Shown here: one piece after another, positions 7,271 through 15,497 of the stretch
Numbering within the stretch: the first letter of the stretch is position 1
How the letters are laid out: each line of letters begins with the position of its first letter
Source: Fidelibacterota bacterium
GTDB lineage: Bacteria; Fidelibacterota; Marinisomatia; Marinisomatales; Marinisomataceae
Assembly (NCBI GenBank): GCA_017856055.1
Contig: JAFMFP010000006.1
Location: forward strand, 1-34,498
DNA: 34,498 nucleotides
Direction: 5' to 3'
Notes under the pieces: model-generated
What the model was told of the DNA's origin: nothing
What the model saw: the letters and a program-made list of their open reading frames with translations, nothing else
The model's database searches: none
Program-made: the position numbers and the translations under genes

Positions 7271-9111
7271 TGTATAATAAAACTCTCAATTTTTGATTTT
7301 ATTGAATCAGTGTCTAGGCCAACTTTTTCTAATAGTTCATCTCTAGTACCATGATCTACAAAGCTATTTGGTAGGCCTAAAGTTAGTATATCATTATTAG
7401 AATTGCTCGAAGAAAAATGCGATAATATGCTTTCGCAAAAACCTCCATCTAAATTACCTTCTTCAATTGTTATGATTTTTCTAAATTTCTTTTTAGCAAT
7501 TTTTAAATACTCTTCATCAAGCGGTTTAATAAATCTACAATTAACAACCTCAATGTTAATTCCTTTTATCTGAAATTCTTTCGCGATATCAACACTTTTA
7601 TAAACCATAGACCCTACGGCTAATATTACAAAATCTTCACCTTTCATTAATACTTCCCAAGAACCTTTAGGAATTAAAATTGGAGTATCTGAGGTATAAA
7701 TAATTGAATTATCTTTGGGATAACGAATACTAATAGGACCCTCATTATATGTTGTAGCAGAATACAATAGATTCTTCAATTCATTTCCATCTTTTGGAGA
7801 TGCAACTGTCATACCAGGGATACACTTTAAATAACTGATATCTAATACGCCATGATGAGTTGCCCCATCTTCACCAACAAGTCCTGATCGATCTAAACAG
7901 AAAATAACTGATAACTTTTGTAGTGCAATATCATGAATAATTTGATCAAATGCTCTTTGTAAAAAAGTTGAATAAATTGCAACAATAGGAATTTTTCCAC
8001 TAGCTGCTAAAGCACCAGCAAAAGTTACCGCATGGGCTTCAGCAATTCCTACATCAAAAAATCTATCTGGATAATTTTCGGCAAATTCTACTAAACCAGT
8101 TCCTTCTTTCATGGCCGCTGTGATTGCAATAATATCATTATTGTCTTTTGCTAATCTTAAAATCTCCTTCCCAAATACATTTTGATAAATGATAGAAGGA
8201 CTTGAAGATTTAGTTTCTTTTTGCTTCACTCCATGAAATTTAACAGGATCTTTTTCAGCATAGTCAATTCCTTTACCCTTCTTTGTAATAGCGTGCAAAA
8301 CAACTGGAGAGTTAATGTTCTTAATTTTTTTGAAAACTGATACTAATTCTTCAACATTATGACCATCTACTGGACCGAAATATCTAAACCCTAACTCTTC
8401 AAAAATTGTAACTGGAAGAAAAAAACTTTTTATACTTTTTTCCGCTTTATAAAAAAAAGATTGAAGAAGTTTTGGAAATTTTGTTAATAGTTTTGTAAAT
8501 CTAGATCTAACAACGTTGTAATACCTATTAGTTGAAATTTTTAATAAATAATTTCTAAATGCTCCAACATTAGGGCTAATTGACATATCATTATCATTTA
8601 AAACTAGTAAGAATTGTTTCTTTTGATGTCCAATATTATTCATTGCTTCAAAAGCTAAACCTCCACTCATTGCACCATCGCCAATTACACTAACAACCTT
8701 AAAATTCCCACTATTTAACTCTCTAGCTTCAACAAAACCAATTCCAGCTGAAATAGATGTAGAAGCATGTCCAGCTCCAAAAAAATCATGTATGCTTTCA
8801 GATCTCTTTAAAAATCCACTCAAACCATTCATTCGACGTATAGTAGAAAAATCATTAAAACGACCAGTTAATATCTTATGTGCATAAGCTTGATGACCTG
8901 TATCCCAAATAATTTTGTCTTCAGGAGAATTAAAAACGTAATGTAATGCAGTAGTAATTTCAATTGCTCCTAAAGTTGGAGCTAAGTGTCCACCAATTTC
9001 TGTGATTGTGTCAGTGATATAATGTCTTAATTCATCACAGATTTTAGGTAATTCATTTTCTGAATAATTTTTTAAATCTTTTGGCGAATTAATTCTATTT
9101 AAATATTTCAT
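7267..9111 (-). CDS. dxs: 1-deoxy-D-xylulose-5-phosphate synthase
   Basis: 614 residues, a full-length thiamin-diphosphate enzyme. It joins pyruvate and glyceraldehyde 3-phosphate to make DXP, the entry step of the MEP isoprenoid pathway. Visible motifs are GGHLAPTLGAIE (40-51), DTGHQAYAHK (70-79), the ThDP-binding GDGAMSGG (144-151), IGIAEAHAVTFAGALA in the pyrimidine domain and DRSGLVGEDGATHHG. The C-terminal transketolase domain is complete. The start is 3 bases after pdxT, and the end overlaps the mutase gene (ATGA-type). IspH, another MEP enzyme, lies three genes upstream. The nearby PdxST pathway makes PLP independently of DXP, so this Dxs presumably serves isoprenoids and thiamin rather than PLP. 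Confidence 0.96.
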   Translation of the reverse strand: MKYLNRINSPKDLKNYSENELPKICDELRHYITDTITEIGGHLAPTLGAIEITTALHYVFNSPEDKIIWDTGHQAYAHKILTGRFNDFSTIRRMNGLSGFLKRSESIHDFFGAGHASTSISAGIGFVEARELNSGNFKVVSVIGDGAMSGGLAFEAMNNIGHQKKQFLLVLNDNDMSISPNVGAFRNYLLKISTNRYYNVVRSRFTKLLTKFPKLLQSFFYKAEKSIKSFFLPVTIFEELGFRYFGPVDGHNVEELVSVFKKIKNINSPVVLHAITKKGKGIDYAEKDPVKFHGVKQKETKSSSPSIIYQNVFGKEILRLAKDNNDIIAITAAMKEGTGLVEFAENYPDRFFDVGIAEAHAVTFAGALAASGKIPIVAIYSTFLQRAFDQIIHDIALQKLSVIFCLDRSGLVGEDGATHHGVLDISYLKCIPGMTVASPKDGNELKNLLYSATTYNEGPISIRYPKDNSIIYTSDTPILIPKGSWEVLMKGEDFVILAVGSMVYKSVDIAKEFQIKGINIEVVNCRFIKPLDEEYLKIAKKKFRKIITIEEGNLDGGFCESILSHFSSSNSNNDILTLGLPNSFVDHGTRDELLEKVGLDTDSIKSKIESFIIQ

Positions 9112-9114
9112 TTT

Positions 9115-9675
9115 TTAACTAAAACAAATTTCATGGATAAATGTTTCTTGAAAAATTTCAGGGTGAAAAGTTATACCAATATGCTTTCCGGACTTTATTC
9201 CAACTACTTCATTTTGAAAAAAGGCAAATGGCTCAGTATCTTCTCCATATGAAATAATTTTAGGCGCTCTAATAAAAGAGCCTTGAATGAGTCTTTCATC
9301 AAATGAATCATTTTTTAACTGAATACTAGCTGAAAAGGAATTGATCTGTCTACCATATGCATTTCTTTCAACCAGTACATCAAGAATATTTAGAGATTTC
9401 ACAATCTTATCATCTTCTATTTTAGACATTAAGATTAAACCTGCACAGGTTCCTAGTATAGGAAATGAGCGAGAAAATGATTTAATTTCTCTAGCAAAAT
9501 TTTTCTCTCTATTAAGAAGATTATAGATTGTAGTTGATTCACCTCCTGGAATAATTAACCCTTCTATTTGGTCAAGCTCTTTAGAAAATTTTATTTCTTT
9601 AGAAGTCTTACCTAATTGATTTAATATTTCCAAATGAGATTGAAAATTCCCCTGTAATGCTAAAACGCCAATCAA
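9115..9675 (-). CDS. pdxT: Pyridoxal 5'-phosphate synthase glutaminase subunit PdxT
   Basis: About 186 residues from the TTG at 9675. This start puts IGVLALQGNF at the N-terminus, as in the family, and has GAGGAG 6 bases upstream. A longer reading frame to 9711 lies inside pdxS and adds 12 residues the family lacks. It is a class I glutamine amidotransferase: GGESTT (44-49), nucleophile Cys77 in LGTCAGL, and the His/Glu pair in TFHPEI near the end. It hydrolyses glutamine and channels ammonia to PdxS. The start is 1 base after the pdxS stop, so the two subunits are translationally paired. The chain ends shortly after the FHPE motif, as usual. Confidence 0.93.
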   Translation of the reverse strand: MIGVLALQGNFQSHLEILNQLGKTSKEIKFSKELDQIEGLIIPGGESTTIYNLLNREKNFAREIKSFSRSFPILGTCAGLILMSKIEDDKIVKSLNILDVLVERNAYGRQINSFSASIQLKNDSFDERLIQGSFIRAPKIISYGEDTEPFAFFQNEVVGIKSGKHIGITFHPEIFQETFIHEICFS

Positions 9676-9676
9676 T

Positions 9677-10552
9677 TTAATCTCCTCGATTAGAAAACTT
9701 TTCATCCTCACTTAGATCGCTCATTAAAATTCCTTTCATAGCGTCTTTTAAATTATAGGAAGCTTTTAATACTTCTTCAGAATTTTTATAATGAGTAACC
9801 GCATGTACAATAGATTTAGCTCTTTCTAGCGGATCAGAGCTCTTAAAAATACCAGAACCTACAAATACAGTTTCTGCACCCAATTGCATCATTAATGATG
9901 CATCAGCAGGAGTAGCGATTCCTCCAGCTGCAAAATTGGGTACTGGTAATTTTTTATTTTGTAAGACATATTTAACTAAATCAGTAGGTACTCTAAATTC
10001 TGAAGCTTTTTCATCCAAATTATTTTCTGTTAATTCAAAAATTTGTTTATTAATCATATTCATATGTCTTACAGCTTCAACAATGTTACCACTTCCAGCT
10101 TCGCCTTTAGTTCTAATCATTGCAGCGCCTTCATCAATCCTTCTTAAAGCTTCTCCCAAATTTCGAGCACCACAAACAAAGGGTATTTTAAAAGGATGTT
10201 TTAAAATATGAGCTTCTTCATCTGCTATTGTTAAAACTTCACTTTCATCAATAAAATCTACCTCAAGTGCTTCTAAAACTTGCGCTTCAGCAAAATGTCC
10301 TATTCTACATTTAGCCATCACTGGTATTGAAACATTTTCTTGAATTTCTTTTATCATTTGAGGATTACTCATTCTAGCAACACCACCGTCGGCCCTGATA
10401 TCAGATGGAATTCTTTCTAAAGCCATAACGGATACAGCTCCAGATTCCTCTGCAATCTTGGCTTGTTCAACATTAGTAACATCCATAATAACGCCCCCCT
10501 TTAACATTTCAGCGAGAGCTACTTTTTCTCTAAATGTATCTTTATTAATCAT
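9677..10552 (-). CDS. pdxS: Pyridoxal 5'-phosphate synthase lyase subunit PdxS
   Basis: 291 residues, the (beta/alpha)8 synthase of DXP-independent vitamin B6 synthesis. It combines ribose 5-phosphate, glyceraldehyde 3-phosphate and ammonia from PdxT into PLP. The sequence is strongly conserved: [20 protein letters not shown] (16-35), [19 protein letters not shown] (43-61) and [20 protein letters not shown] (128-147). The lysines that carry the sugar intermediates fall at the canonical positions, Lys81 (VMAKCRIGH) and Lys149 (RTKGE), and Asp24 is present. It overlaps ispH by 8 bases and is followed directly by pdxT. Confidence 0.97.
   Translation of the reverse strand: MINKDTFREKVALAEMLKGGVIMDVTNVEQAKIAEESGAVSVMALERIPSDIRADGGVARMSNPQMIKEIQENVSIPVMAKCRIGHFAEAQVLEALEVDFIDESEVLTIADEEAHILKHPFKIPFVCGARNLGEALRRIDEGAAMIRTKGEAGSGNIVEAVRHMNMINKQIFELTENNLDEKASEFRVPTDLVKYVLQNKKLPVPNFAAGGIATPADASLMMQLGAETVFVGSGIFKSSDPLERAKSIVHAVTHYKNSEEVLKASYNLKDAMKGILMSDLSEDEKFSNRGD
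9682..9687 (-). promoter_or_regulatory. Shine-Dalgarno that fixes the pdxT TTG start
   Basis: GAGGAG reads on the minus strand within the last codons of pdxS, 6 bases before TTG at 9675. It supports the short PdxT start over the longer ATG-initiated frame. Confidence 0.75.
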
Positions 10553-11411
10553 AAATAATTTCCTTTGATGTTGTATTAGTTATTTCTTTTACTTTTTTTA
10601 TAACTGATTCAATTATCCAATCTGGTGTCGATGCTCCAGCTGAAATTCCTAATGTACTTATATTATTCTCGAACCATTTTGAATCAATATCTGCAGCACA
10701 TGTAACTTGAAAAGTTTTTTTATTTTTACTCAAACTTAATTCAGTTAATCTTTTAGAATTAGCACTCGTAAATGATCCAATAATAATCATCATATCAGTG
10801 TTAACTGATAGTTCCTTAATTTGCTCTTGATTTCTTTTGGTGGGATAACAAATGGTATTTACAAACCTTAAATCAAAAACTTTTGTCATTAAAACATTGA
10901 TAATATCTTGAACGTTTTCAATGGTTTGAGTTGACTGACTTACTACACCTGCCTTCTTTGTTTTCCGAAGCGCCTTAGCTTCTTCAATTGTTGAAACAAT
11001 AATAGGATTAGGAATTTGACTTGCAATACCTATCACTTCATCATGTCCATGATCACCAATGATAATAATTTTTCTTCCTTCTCTATGCAATGCCTTCACT
11101 TCATGATGAATTTCATGAACAAGGGGACAAGTCGCATCAATAATGTTCATTTTTTGCTTATGAGCAGAATCCCATACGTTTTTTGGGGTACCATGAGCTC
11201 TAAATAGAACGGGCTTGTTATCAGGAATTTGATCAAGTTCACTTACAACTTTGACTCCATTACTTTCTAAATCTTTAACAACATTTTCATTGTGAACTAT
11301 ATCTCCTAACATGTATACTTCGCCATACTTATCTGCAATCTCATATGCTTTATTTACTGCATCTCTTACTCCAAAACAATATCCTGCATCTTTTGCTAAA
11401 ATAATTTTCAT
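10545..11411 (-). CDS. ispH: 4-hydroxy-3-methylbut-2-enyl diphosphate reductase
   Basis: 288 residues, the last enzyme of the MEP pathway. It makes isopentenyl and dimethylallyl diphosphate using an oxygen-sensitive [4Fe-4S] cluster. The three cluster cysteines are present: Cys12 in [11 protein letters not shown], Cys95 in DATCPLVHE and Cys188 in [11 protein letters not shown]. Other conserved parts are RAHGTP (71-76), [10 protein letters not shown] (119-128), VVSQST (156-161) and SANSKRL. The order around the third cysteine is CYPTKRNQ rather than the common CxATxxRQ, a small variation. The end overlaps pdxS, and the start is 3 bases after the DHH phosphatase gene. Confidence 0.96.
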   Translation of the reverse strand: MKIILAKDAGYCFGVRDAVNKAYEIADKYGEVYMLGDIVHNENVVKDLESNGVKVVSELDQIPDNKPVLFRAHGTPKNVWDSAHKQKMNIIDATCPLVHEIHHEVKALHREGRKIIIIGDHGHDEVIGIASQIPNPIIVSTIEEAKALRKTKKAGVVSQSTQTIENVQDIINVLMTKVFDLRFVNTICYPTKRNQEQIKELSVNTDMMIIIGSFTSANSKRLTELSLSKNKKTFQVTCAADIDSKWFENNISTLGISAGASTPDWIIESVIKKVKEITNTTSKEIIYD

Positions 11412-11414
11412 TTG

Positions 11415-12407
11415 TTACTTCTTAGTTTGATTTATGTAGTTAGATATTAAATTTAAAACACTTTTTTTAACCTCTGAGAAATCTCCTTCAATAAGAGCAG
11501 CGGAAGCATATGGATGACCACCTCCACCCATCTGTTTAGCTAATTCATCTACCTTATACAATCCTTTTGAACGTAGACTAATTCTCACCTTACCTTTTAG
11601 ATCATATAACATTAAAGATATTTCTACGCCATTAATAGATCTGAAAAAATCTGTAAAACCCTCGAAGTCTTCATTGCTTCCTCCAACTTCTTTTATCATA
11701 TCTTGATTTACGCCAAACCATACTAATTGATCATTGCAGTCAAATTTTAGATTCTGAATCACATTTCCAAGTAACTTTATTCGACTTTTTGAGGAGTTTT
11801 CATAGATATTCTGATAAATTTTTGTCGTATTAATTCCGAAGTTTATTGATTCTTTGGCAATTAAATGACTTAATCCAGTAGTATTATTATGTTTAAATGA
11901 ACCTGTATCAGTTAAAACTGCAATATAGATTCCTTCAAGGATCTCTTTTGATAAATAGCCATTAAACTCGTTTATTACTAACTCATAAATTATTTCCCCA
12001 ACAGAAGAGGATTTTGTATTAATAAAGTTGTGATCAAATTTCTTCAAATCTATAACATTGTGATGATCGATATTCAGCAGTTCAATATTTTCAATTTCGT
12101 CTAAAAGTAAAGCTATATCACCCAATCTATAATAATCTCCAATATCTAGAATAATTCCTAAATCAGAATTTTTAATAAAGGCAGCAGTTTCTGAATTATG
12201 TTCATGAAAGATATTTTCTTGATTTAAAAAATTATACATTTTAGGCAATGGTGAATGATTAATAATCATACAGTCTTTTCCTAATTGAGTGAGCAGATGG
12301 TAAAATGCATATGATGATCCTAAACTATCTCCATCCGGATTAATGTGAGAAGAAATGAAAATTTTATTACTTTTTAATATAAGAGAACTAATTGATTTAA
12401 AATCCAT
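11415..12407 (-). CDS. nrnA: DHH/DHHA1 phosphoesterase, NrnA-like (oligoribonuclease / pAp phosphatase type)
   Basis: About 330 residues from the ATG at 12407; the longer frame needs a TTG within the preceding gene. The DHH domain has SSHINPDGDSLGS (19-31), LDIGDYYRLGD (87-97) and NIDHHN (112-117). The C-terminal DHHA1 domain ends with the substrate loop GGGGHPYASA. NrnA proteins use Mn2+ to degrade short oligoribonucleotides and to dephosphorylate 3'-phosphoadenosine 5'-phosphate in the cytoplasm. The closely related c-di-AMP phosphodiesterases (DhhP/Pde2 type) share this architecture, so which substrate is preferred cannot be decided by eye. It lies 5 bases after the adenosyltransferase gene and 3 before ispH. 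Confidence 0.85.
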   Translation of the reverse strand: MDFKSISSLILKSNKIFISSHINPDGDSLGSSYAFYHLLTQLGKDCMIINHSPLPKMYNFLNQENIFHEHNSETAAFIKNSDLGIILDIGDYYRLGDIALLLDEIENIELLNIDHHNVIDLKKFDHNFINTKSSSVGEIIYELVINEFNGYLSKEILEGIYIAVLTDTGSFKHNNTTGLSHLIAKESINFGINTTKIYQNIYENSSKSRIKLLGNVIQNLKFDCNDQLVWFGVNQDMIKEVGGSNEDFEGFTDFFRSINGVEISLMLYDLKGKVRISLRSKGLYKVDELAKQMGGGGHPYASAALIEGDFSEVKKSVLNLISNYINQTKK

Positions 12408-12412
12408 AGAAG

Positions 12413-12952
12413 TTATCTCTTCCAAATATTTTCATTAATTCCTTTTTGATGATTATAGTGACGAGAAAGAACAAAGAAATAGTCAGATAATCTATTAAGA
12501 TATTTTAGCATATTATTGTCATCATTGATTGTTTCTAAAAAAAGTGAAACAAGACTTCTTTCTGCTCGACGGGTTATAGTTCGCAAAATATGTAGGAAAG
12601 AAGAAAATTGATCTCCTCCAGGAAGTATAAATTCTCTCAATGGACTTAATTCTGAATTATAGTATTCAATTCTATTGTCGAGTACAATAACTTTTTCGTG
12701 ACTAAATCTATTTTCGTTATCAAATAAAGAAATTAAACCACCCATATCAAAAAGATCGTTTTGAATTGATTTAAGCTCATCAATTATGTTAGGTTCATTG
12801 GTTAAAGAGATTGCAAAACCAAGATGACTATTAAGTTCATCTATTTCACCTAAAGTTTTAATTATAAGACTATCCTTAGATACAACATCACCCTTAGCAA
12901 GATTTGTTTTACCATAATCTCCATTACGGGTTGTAACTTTAGTTATTCTCAT
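12413..12952 (-). CDS. pduO: Cob(I)alamin adenosyltransferase, PduO type
   Basis: About 179 residues from the ATG at 12952, whose ATGA overlaps the nhaD stop; a longer frame reaching into nhaD is spurious. The ATP-binding N-terminal motif TTRNGDYGKTNLAKG (6-20) resembles TRxGDxGxTxLxxG. It is followed by EIDELNSHLGF, ILPGGDQ, the RTITRRAERSL helix and KYLNRLSDYFFVLSR, all typical of the PduO/MMAB trimeric family. It makes adenosylcobalamin from cob(I)alamin and ATP. The adenosylcobalamin-dependent mutase gene five cistrons downstream is a plausible consumer within the same gene run. Confidence 0.92.
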   Translation of the reverse strand: MRITKVTTRNGDYGKTNLAKGDVVSKDSLIIKTLGEIDELNSHLGFAISLTNEPNIIDELKSIQNDLFDMGGLISLFDNENRFSHEKVIVLDNRIEYYNSELSPLREFILPGGDQFSSFLHILRTITRRAERSLVSLFLETINDDNNMLKYLNRLSDYFFVLSRHYNHQKGINENIWKR

Positions 12953-14265
12953 AAAGTAATGTTCCACATTAATAAATGGACAACAATGCTTAAAACATAT
13001 CCAAGAAAAATGACCCCAGTCCATCTAAGATGACTTGAAAATGTATATAACCCTTTTGCTTGACCCATTAATGCCACTCCAGGAGCGGAGCCAATTGATA
13101 ATAGACTTCCACCTACACCTGTAGCTAAGGTCACTAATAACCATTGACCAAGATCCATTGCATCTTGGGAATGCATCTGTAAAACTGAAAACATAACAGG
13201 AATATTATCAATGACAGCTGAAATGATACCGGTTAAAATATTAGAAATGGTGAAACCATATCCTTCATATAAGTAATTATTTAATAAAGTTAAATATCCC
13301 ATTTCAGCAAGACCTGCTACACAAAGAATAATTCCATAGAAAAATAACAAAGTATCCCATTCTGCTTGAGCAATTTGTTTAAATACTCCAAAAGGAGCAT
13401 CAGACCCATCTCTCTGCACTTCAGTTGATTTTGCATATGTGGTTTTTAAGTAATATCCATAAAGTTGAAGTAGACTAAAACCAAACATCATACCGAAAAC
13501 AGGAGGAAGATGTAAAATATTTTCGAAAGAAACTGCTAAAAAAATGGTAATTAAGAATAAAAAGATAATTGGAATAGCACCCCTTTTAAGTTTTACAGGA
13601 GTATTCTCAACATCTGCTGAAGAACCATGAATAAAGAAGCTCATAATAGTAGCAGGAACTATATAGTTGACAAGAGATGGTAAAAATAACCAAAAAAACT
13701 GAGTAAACTCTACATGCCCTGACTGCCACACCATTAAAGTAGTAATATCTCCAAATGGACTAAAGGCACCTCCAGCATTTGCTGCAACAACAATGTTTAC
13801 GCAACTGATACTTACAAAATTTCTATTTCCAACTCCTACAGCCATCACAACTGCACACATAGTTAAAGCAGTTGTCAAATTATCTGCAATCGGAGACAAA
13901 AAGAAAGAAATAGTTCCAGTAATCCAAAACAGCTTTCTGTAAGAGTAATTTTGCTGAAGTAAGATTGATCTTAATTTTTGAAAAACATTTCTCTCAGTCA
14001 TAGAGTTGATATAAGTCATCGCAACTAATAAAAATAACATAAGTTGAGAGAACTCTTCAAAAGCATGCATAATTGATTCTTCAACATGCTCAGCATGTCC
14101 ATGCATTCTGGCATACCATGCCAGGGAAGCCCAAATAATTCCTGCTGCAAATAATACCGGTTTGGATTTTCTTAAATGAGTTACTTCCTCAGTCATTACA
14201 AAAGCGTATGCAATCGTAAAAATAACTAAAGCAAAGATACCCAGGGGATGTGATACTAAATTCAT
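12949..14265 (-). CDS. nhaD: NhaD-type Na+/H+ antiporter
   Basis: 438 residues with about 11-12 hydrophobic segments, an ion-transporter-superfamily protein. Recognisable NhaD features are the N-terminal FVMTEEVTHLRKSKPVLFAA (22-41), SPIADNLTTALTMCAVVMA in the middle, NAGGAFSPFGDITTLMVWQ and, near the end, AVIDNIPVMF followed by GSLLSIGSAPGVALMG. NhaD exchanges cytoplasmic Na+ (or Li+) for protons and is typical of marine and haloalkaline bacteria. It is the first gene of the long minus-strand run and diverges from nqrM across 66 bases. Adjacency to Na+-NQR suggests a joint role in sodium homeostasis. Confidence 0.9.
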   Translation of the reverse strand: MNLVSHPLGIFALVIFTIAYAFVMTEEVTHLRKSKPVLFAAGIIWASLAWYARMHGHAEHVEESIMHAFEEFSQLMLFLLVAMTYINSMTERNVFQKLRSILLQQNYSYRKLFWITGTISFFLSPIADNLTTALTMCAVVMAVGVGNRNFVSISCVNIVVAANAGGAFSPFGDITTLMVWQSGHVEFTQFFWLFLPSLVNYIVPATIMSFFIHGSSADVENTPVKLKRGAIPIIFLFLITIFLAVSFENILHLPPVFGMMFGFSLLQLYGYYLKTTYAKSTEVQRDGSDAPFGVFKQIAQAEWDTLLFFYGIILCVAGLAEMGYLTLLNNYLYEGYGFTISNILTGIISAVIDNIPVMFSVLQMHSQDAMDLGQWLLVTLATGVGGSLLSIGSAPGVALMGQAKGLYTFSSHLRWTGVIFLGYVLSIVVHLLMWNITL

Positions 14266-14331
14266 AGTGGGAATATACCAATAAGGTGATTAATATTTTA
14301 GAAAAATCGAATTAAAATTGTAAATTATAAT

Positions 14332-14487
14332 ATGGAATATCTTATAGTAATTTTGATATTAATTTTTTGTTTCTTTATAATGAATATTGGTTTGATTTTT
14401 AAAAATAGACCGCTTAAAAAAGGCTGCGGTTCTTCTCCAGATGGATGTGAAATATGTGGAGGAGATATTTCTAAATGCGATAGTTAA
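14332..14487 (+). CDS. nqrM: NqrM-like Na+-NQR maturation protein
   Basis: A 51-residue ORF on the plus strand starting MEYLIVILIL. It has one transmembrane helix (about 3-23) and a short cytoplasmic-type tail holding four cysteines: Cys32 (KGCGSSP), Cys39 and Cys42 (GCEIC) and Cys49 (SKC). A fifth Cys lies in the helix. This layout, an N-terminal helix then a compact C...C..C...C cluster, is that of NqrM (formerly DUF539). NqrM is required to deliver iron or assemble the iron-sulfur centre of the NqrD/NqrE pair in Vibrio. It lies tail to tail with apbE, the last gene of the nqr run; the stop codons share a palindromic TTAA. No clear ribosome binding site precedes the ATG. Confidence 0.8.
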   Translation: MEYLIVILILIFCFFIMNIGLIFKNRPLKKGCGSSPDGCEICGGDISKCDS

Positions 14488-15497
14488 TTATTTTTTATTA
14501 AAGAACCAGTAAAAGACTTTTTATAGGTTCCATCTTTAGTTAAAAAAATTAGCATAGAATTAATTGATTTTGATTCTAAGAAGTCCTCTAAATCTTCTGA
14601 ATTGCTCATAGCAAAAACCATCGTTGCTAATGCATCTGCATCCATGCATGATTTCTCACTCAATATGGAAACTGAACCTAAGTTAGCAGTAATTGGGTAT
14701 CCTGTTTTAGGGTTGATTCCATGATGAAAAAAGGACTGAAATTCATCAATGAAATAGTTTCTATAATTTCCTGAAGTAGCAATTGATAAATTATTTAAAG
14801 AAATAACTTCTTCAATATCATTTTGTGAACTTTGTAAACTGGGGGAAACAATTCCTATTTTCCAGTCTTTTTTGTAAGATTTAGTACGAATTTCTCCACC
14901 AATCTCAATCATTATATCTTTATAACTCAAAGACTCTATTAACCTATCTACAGCATATCCTTTTGCAATAGAACTTAAATCAATTTGTAGTTTGGGGTGT
15001 TTTTTTCTAATTCTATTCCCATCTATTTCAAGCAAATCTTGCCCCACAAATTCTAACTTTTCATCTATCATTTCTTGAGATGGTCTATTTAAATAAACTT
15101 CCGGACCAAATCCCCATAAATTTACTAATGGCATCACAGTTATATCGTACAAACCATTTGATAATTGATGATACTCAAAGGAGGCCTTCACTACCTCAGC
15201 AAATTCTGGAGAGATACCAAACCATAAAGTATCAGAAAATGAATTAAAATTAGAAATTTCACTATCAACTATATACGTTGACATCTGTCTATTAATTTCT
15301 CCTAAAATTTTATCAATTTTATTTTGATTGAATTTCTTTATAGAAAATTTCTTCGGAATATATTTTATTGAGTATGTTGTACCCATGGTTTGTCCAGATA
15401 AAATAATCTCTTTGTTGAAAAAAAATTGATTGATTGTAAAAAGTGCAGCAGCAATAAAAAGTATGTACGAAGAGCTTTTTCTAACCGAAGTCATCAT
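14484..15497 (-). CDS. apbE: FAD:protein FMN transferase ApbE
   Basis: About 337 residues. The N-terminal hydrophobic segment (about 10-24) lacks a lipobox Cys, so it looks like a signal anchor. ApbE motifs are GQTMGTTYSIKY, YDITVMPLVNLWGFGP, IDLSSIAKGYAVDRL (FAD-binding region), SGNYRNYF, HHGINPKTGYP and ADALATMVFAM. In the periplasm it uses FAD and Mg2+ to attach FMN covalently to threonines of NqrB and NqrC. The start is uncertain: two adjacent ATGs (15497 and 15494) and an upstream TTG at 15503 all lie within the nqrF 3' end. Position directly after nqrF is classical for this maturation gene. Confidence 0.93.
   Translation of the reverse strand: MMTSVRKSSSYILFIAAALFTINQFFFNKEIILSGQTMGTTYSIKYIPKKFSIKKFNQNKIDKILGEINRQMSTYIVDSEISNFNSFSDTLWFGISPEFAEVVKASFEYHQLSNGLYDITVMPLVNLWGFGPEVYLNRPSQEMIDEKLEFVGQDLLEIDGNRIRKKHPKLQIDLSSIAKGYAVDRLIESLSYKDIMIEIGGEIRTKSYKKDWKIGIVSPSLQSSQNDIEEVISLNNLSIATSGNYRNYFIDEFQSFFHHGINPKTGYPITANLGSVSILSEKSCMDADALATMVFAMSNSEDLEDFLESKSINSMLIFLTKDGTYKKSFTGSLIKNN

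Noticed and set aside
9676-9711. Longer PdxT starting inside pdxS
   Set aside because: It would add 12 residues that the family lacks; the TTG with a good Shine-Dalgarno gives the standard IGVLALQG N-terminus.
12953-13024. A 24-residue N-terminal extension of the adenosyltransferase inside nhaD
   Set aside because: The extension is Cys/Trp-rich out-of-frame nhaD sequence; the ATG overlapping the nhaD stop gives the normal N-terminus just before the ATP-binding motif.
14326-14331. Perfect TATAAT just before the nqrM ATG, as a -10 box
   Set aside because: Transcription from it would begin inside nqrM, after the start codon, and no -35 is evident. In such AT-rich sequence the match is expected by chance.
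14482-14502. TTAAT/ATTAA inverted repeat at the convergent end of nqrM and apbE, as a bidirectional terminator
   Set aside because: A 5-pair all-AT stem is too weak to support a terminator call.
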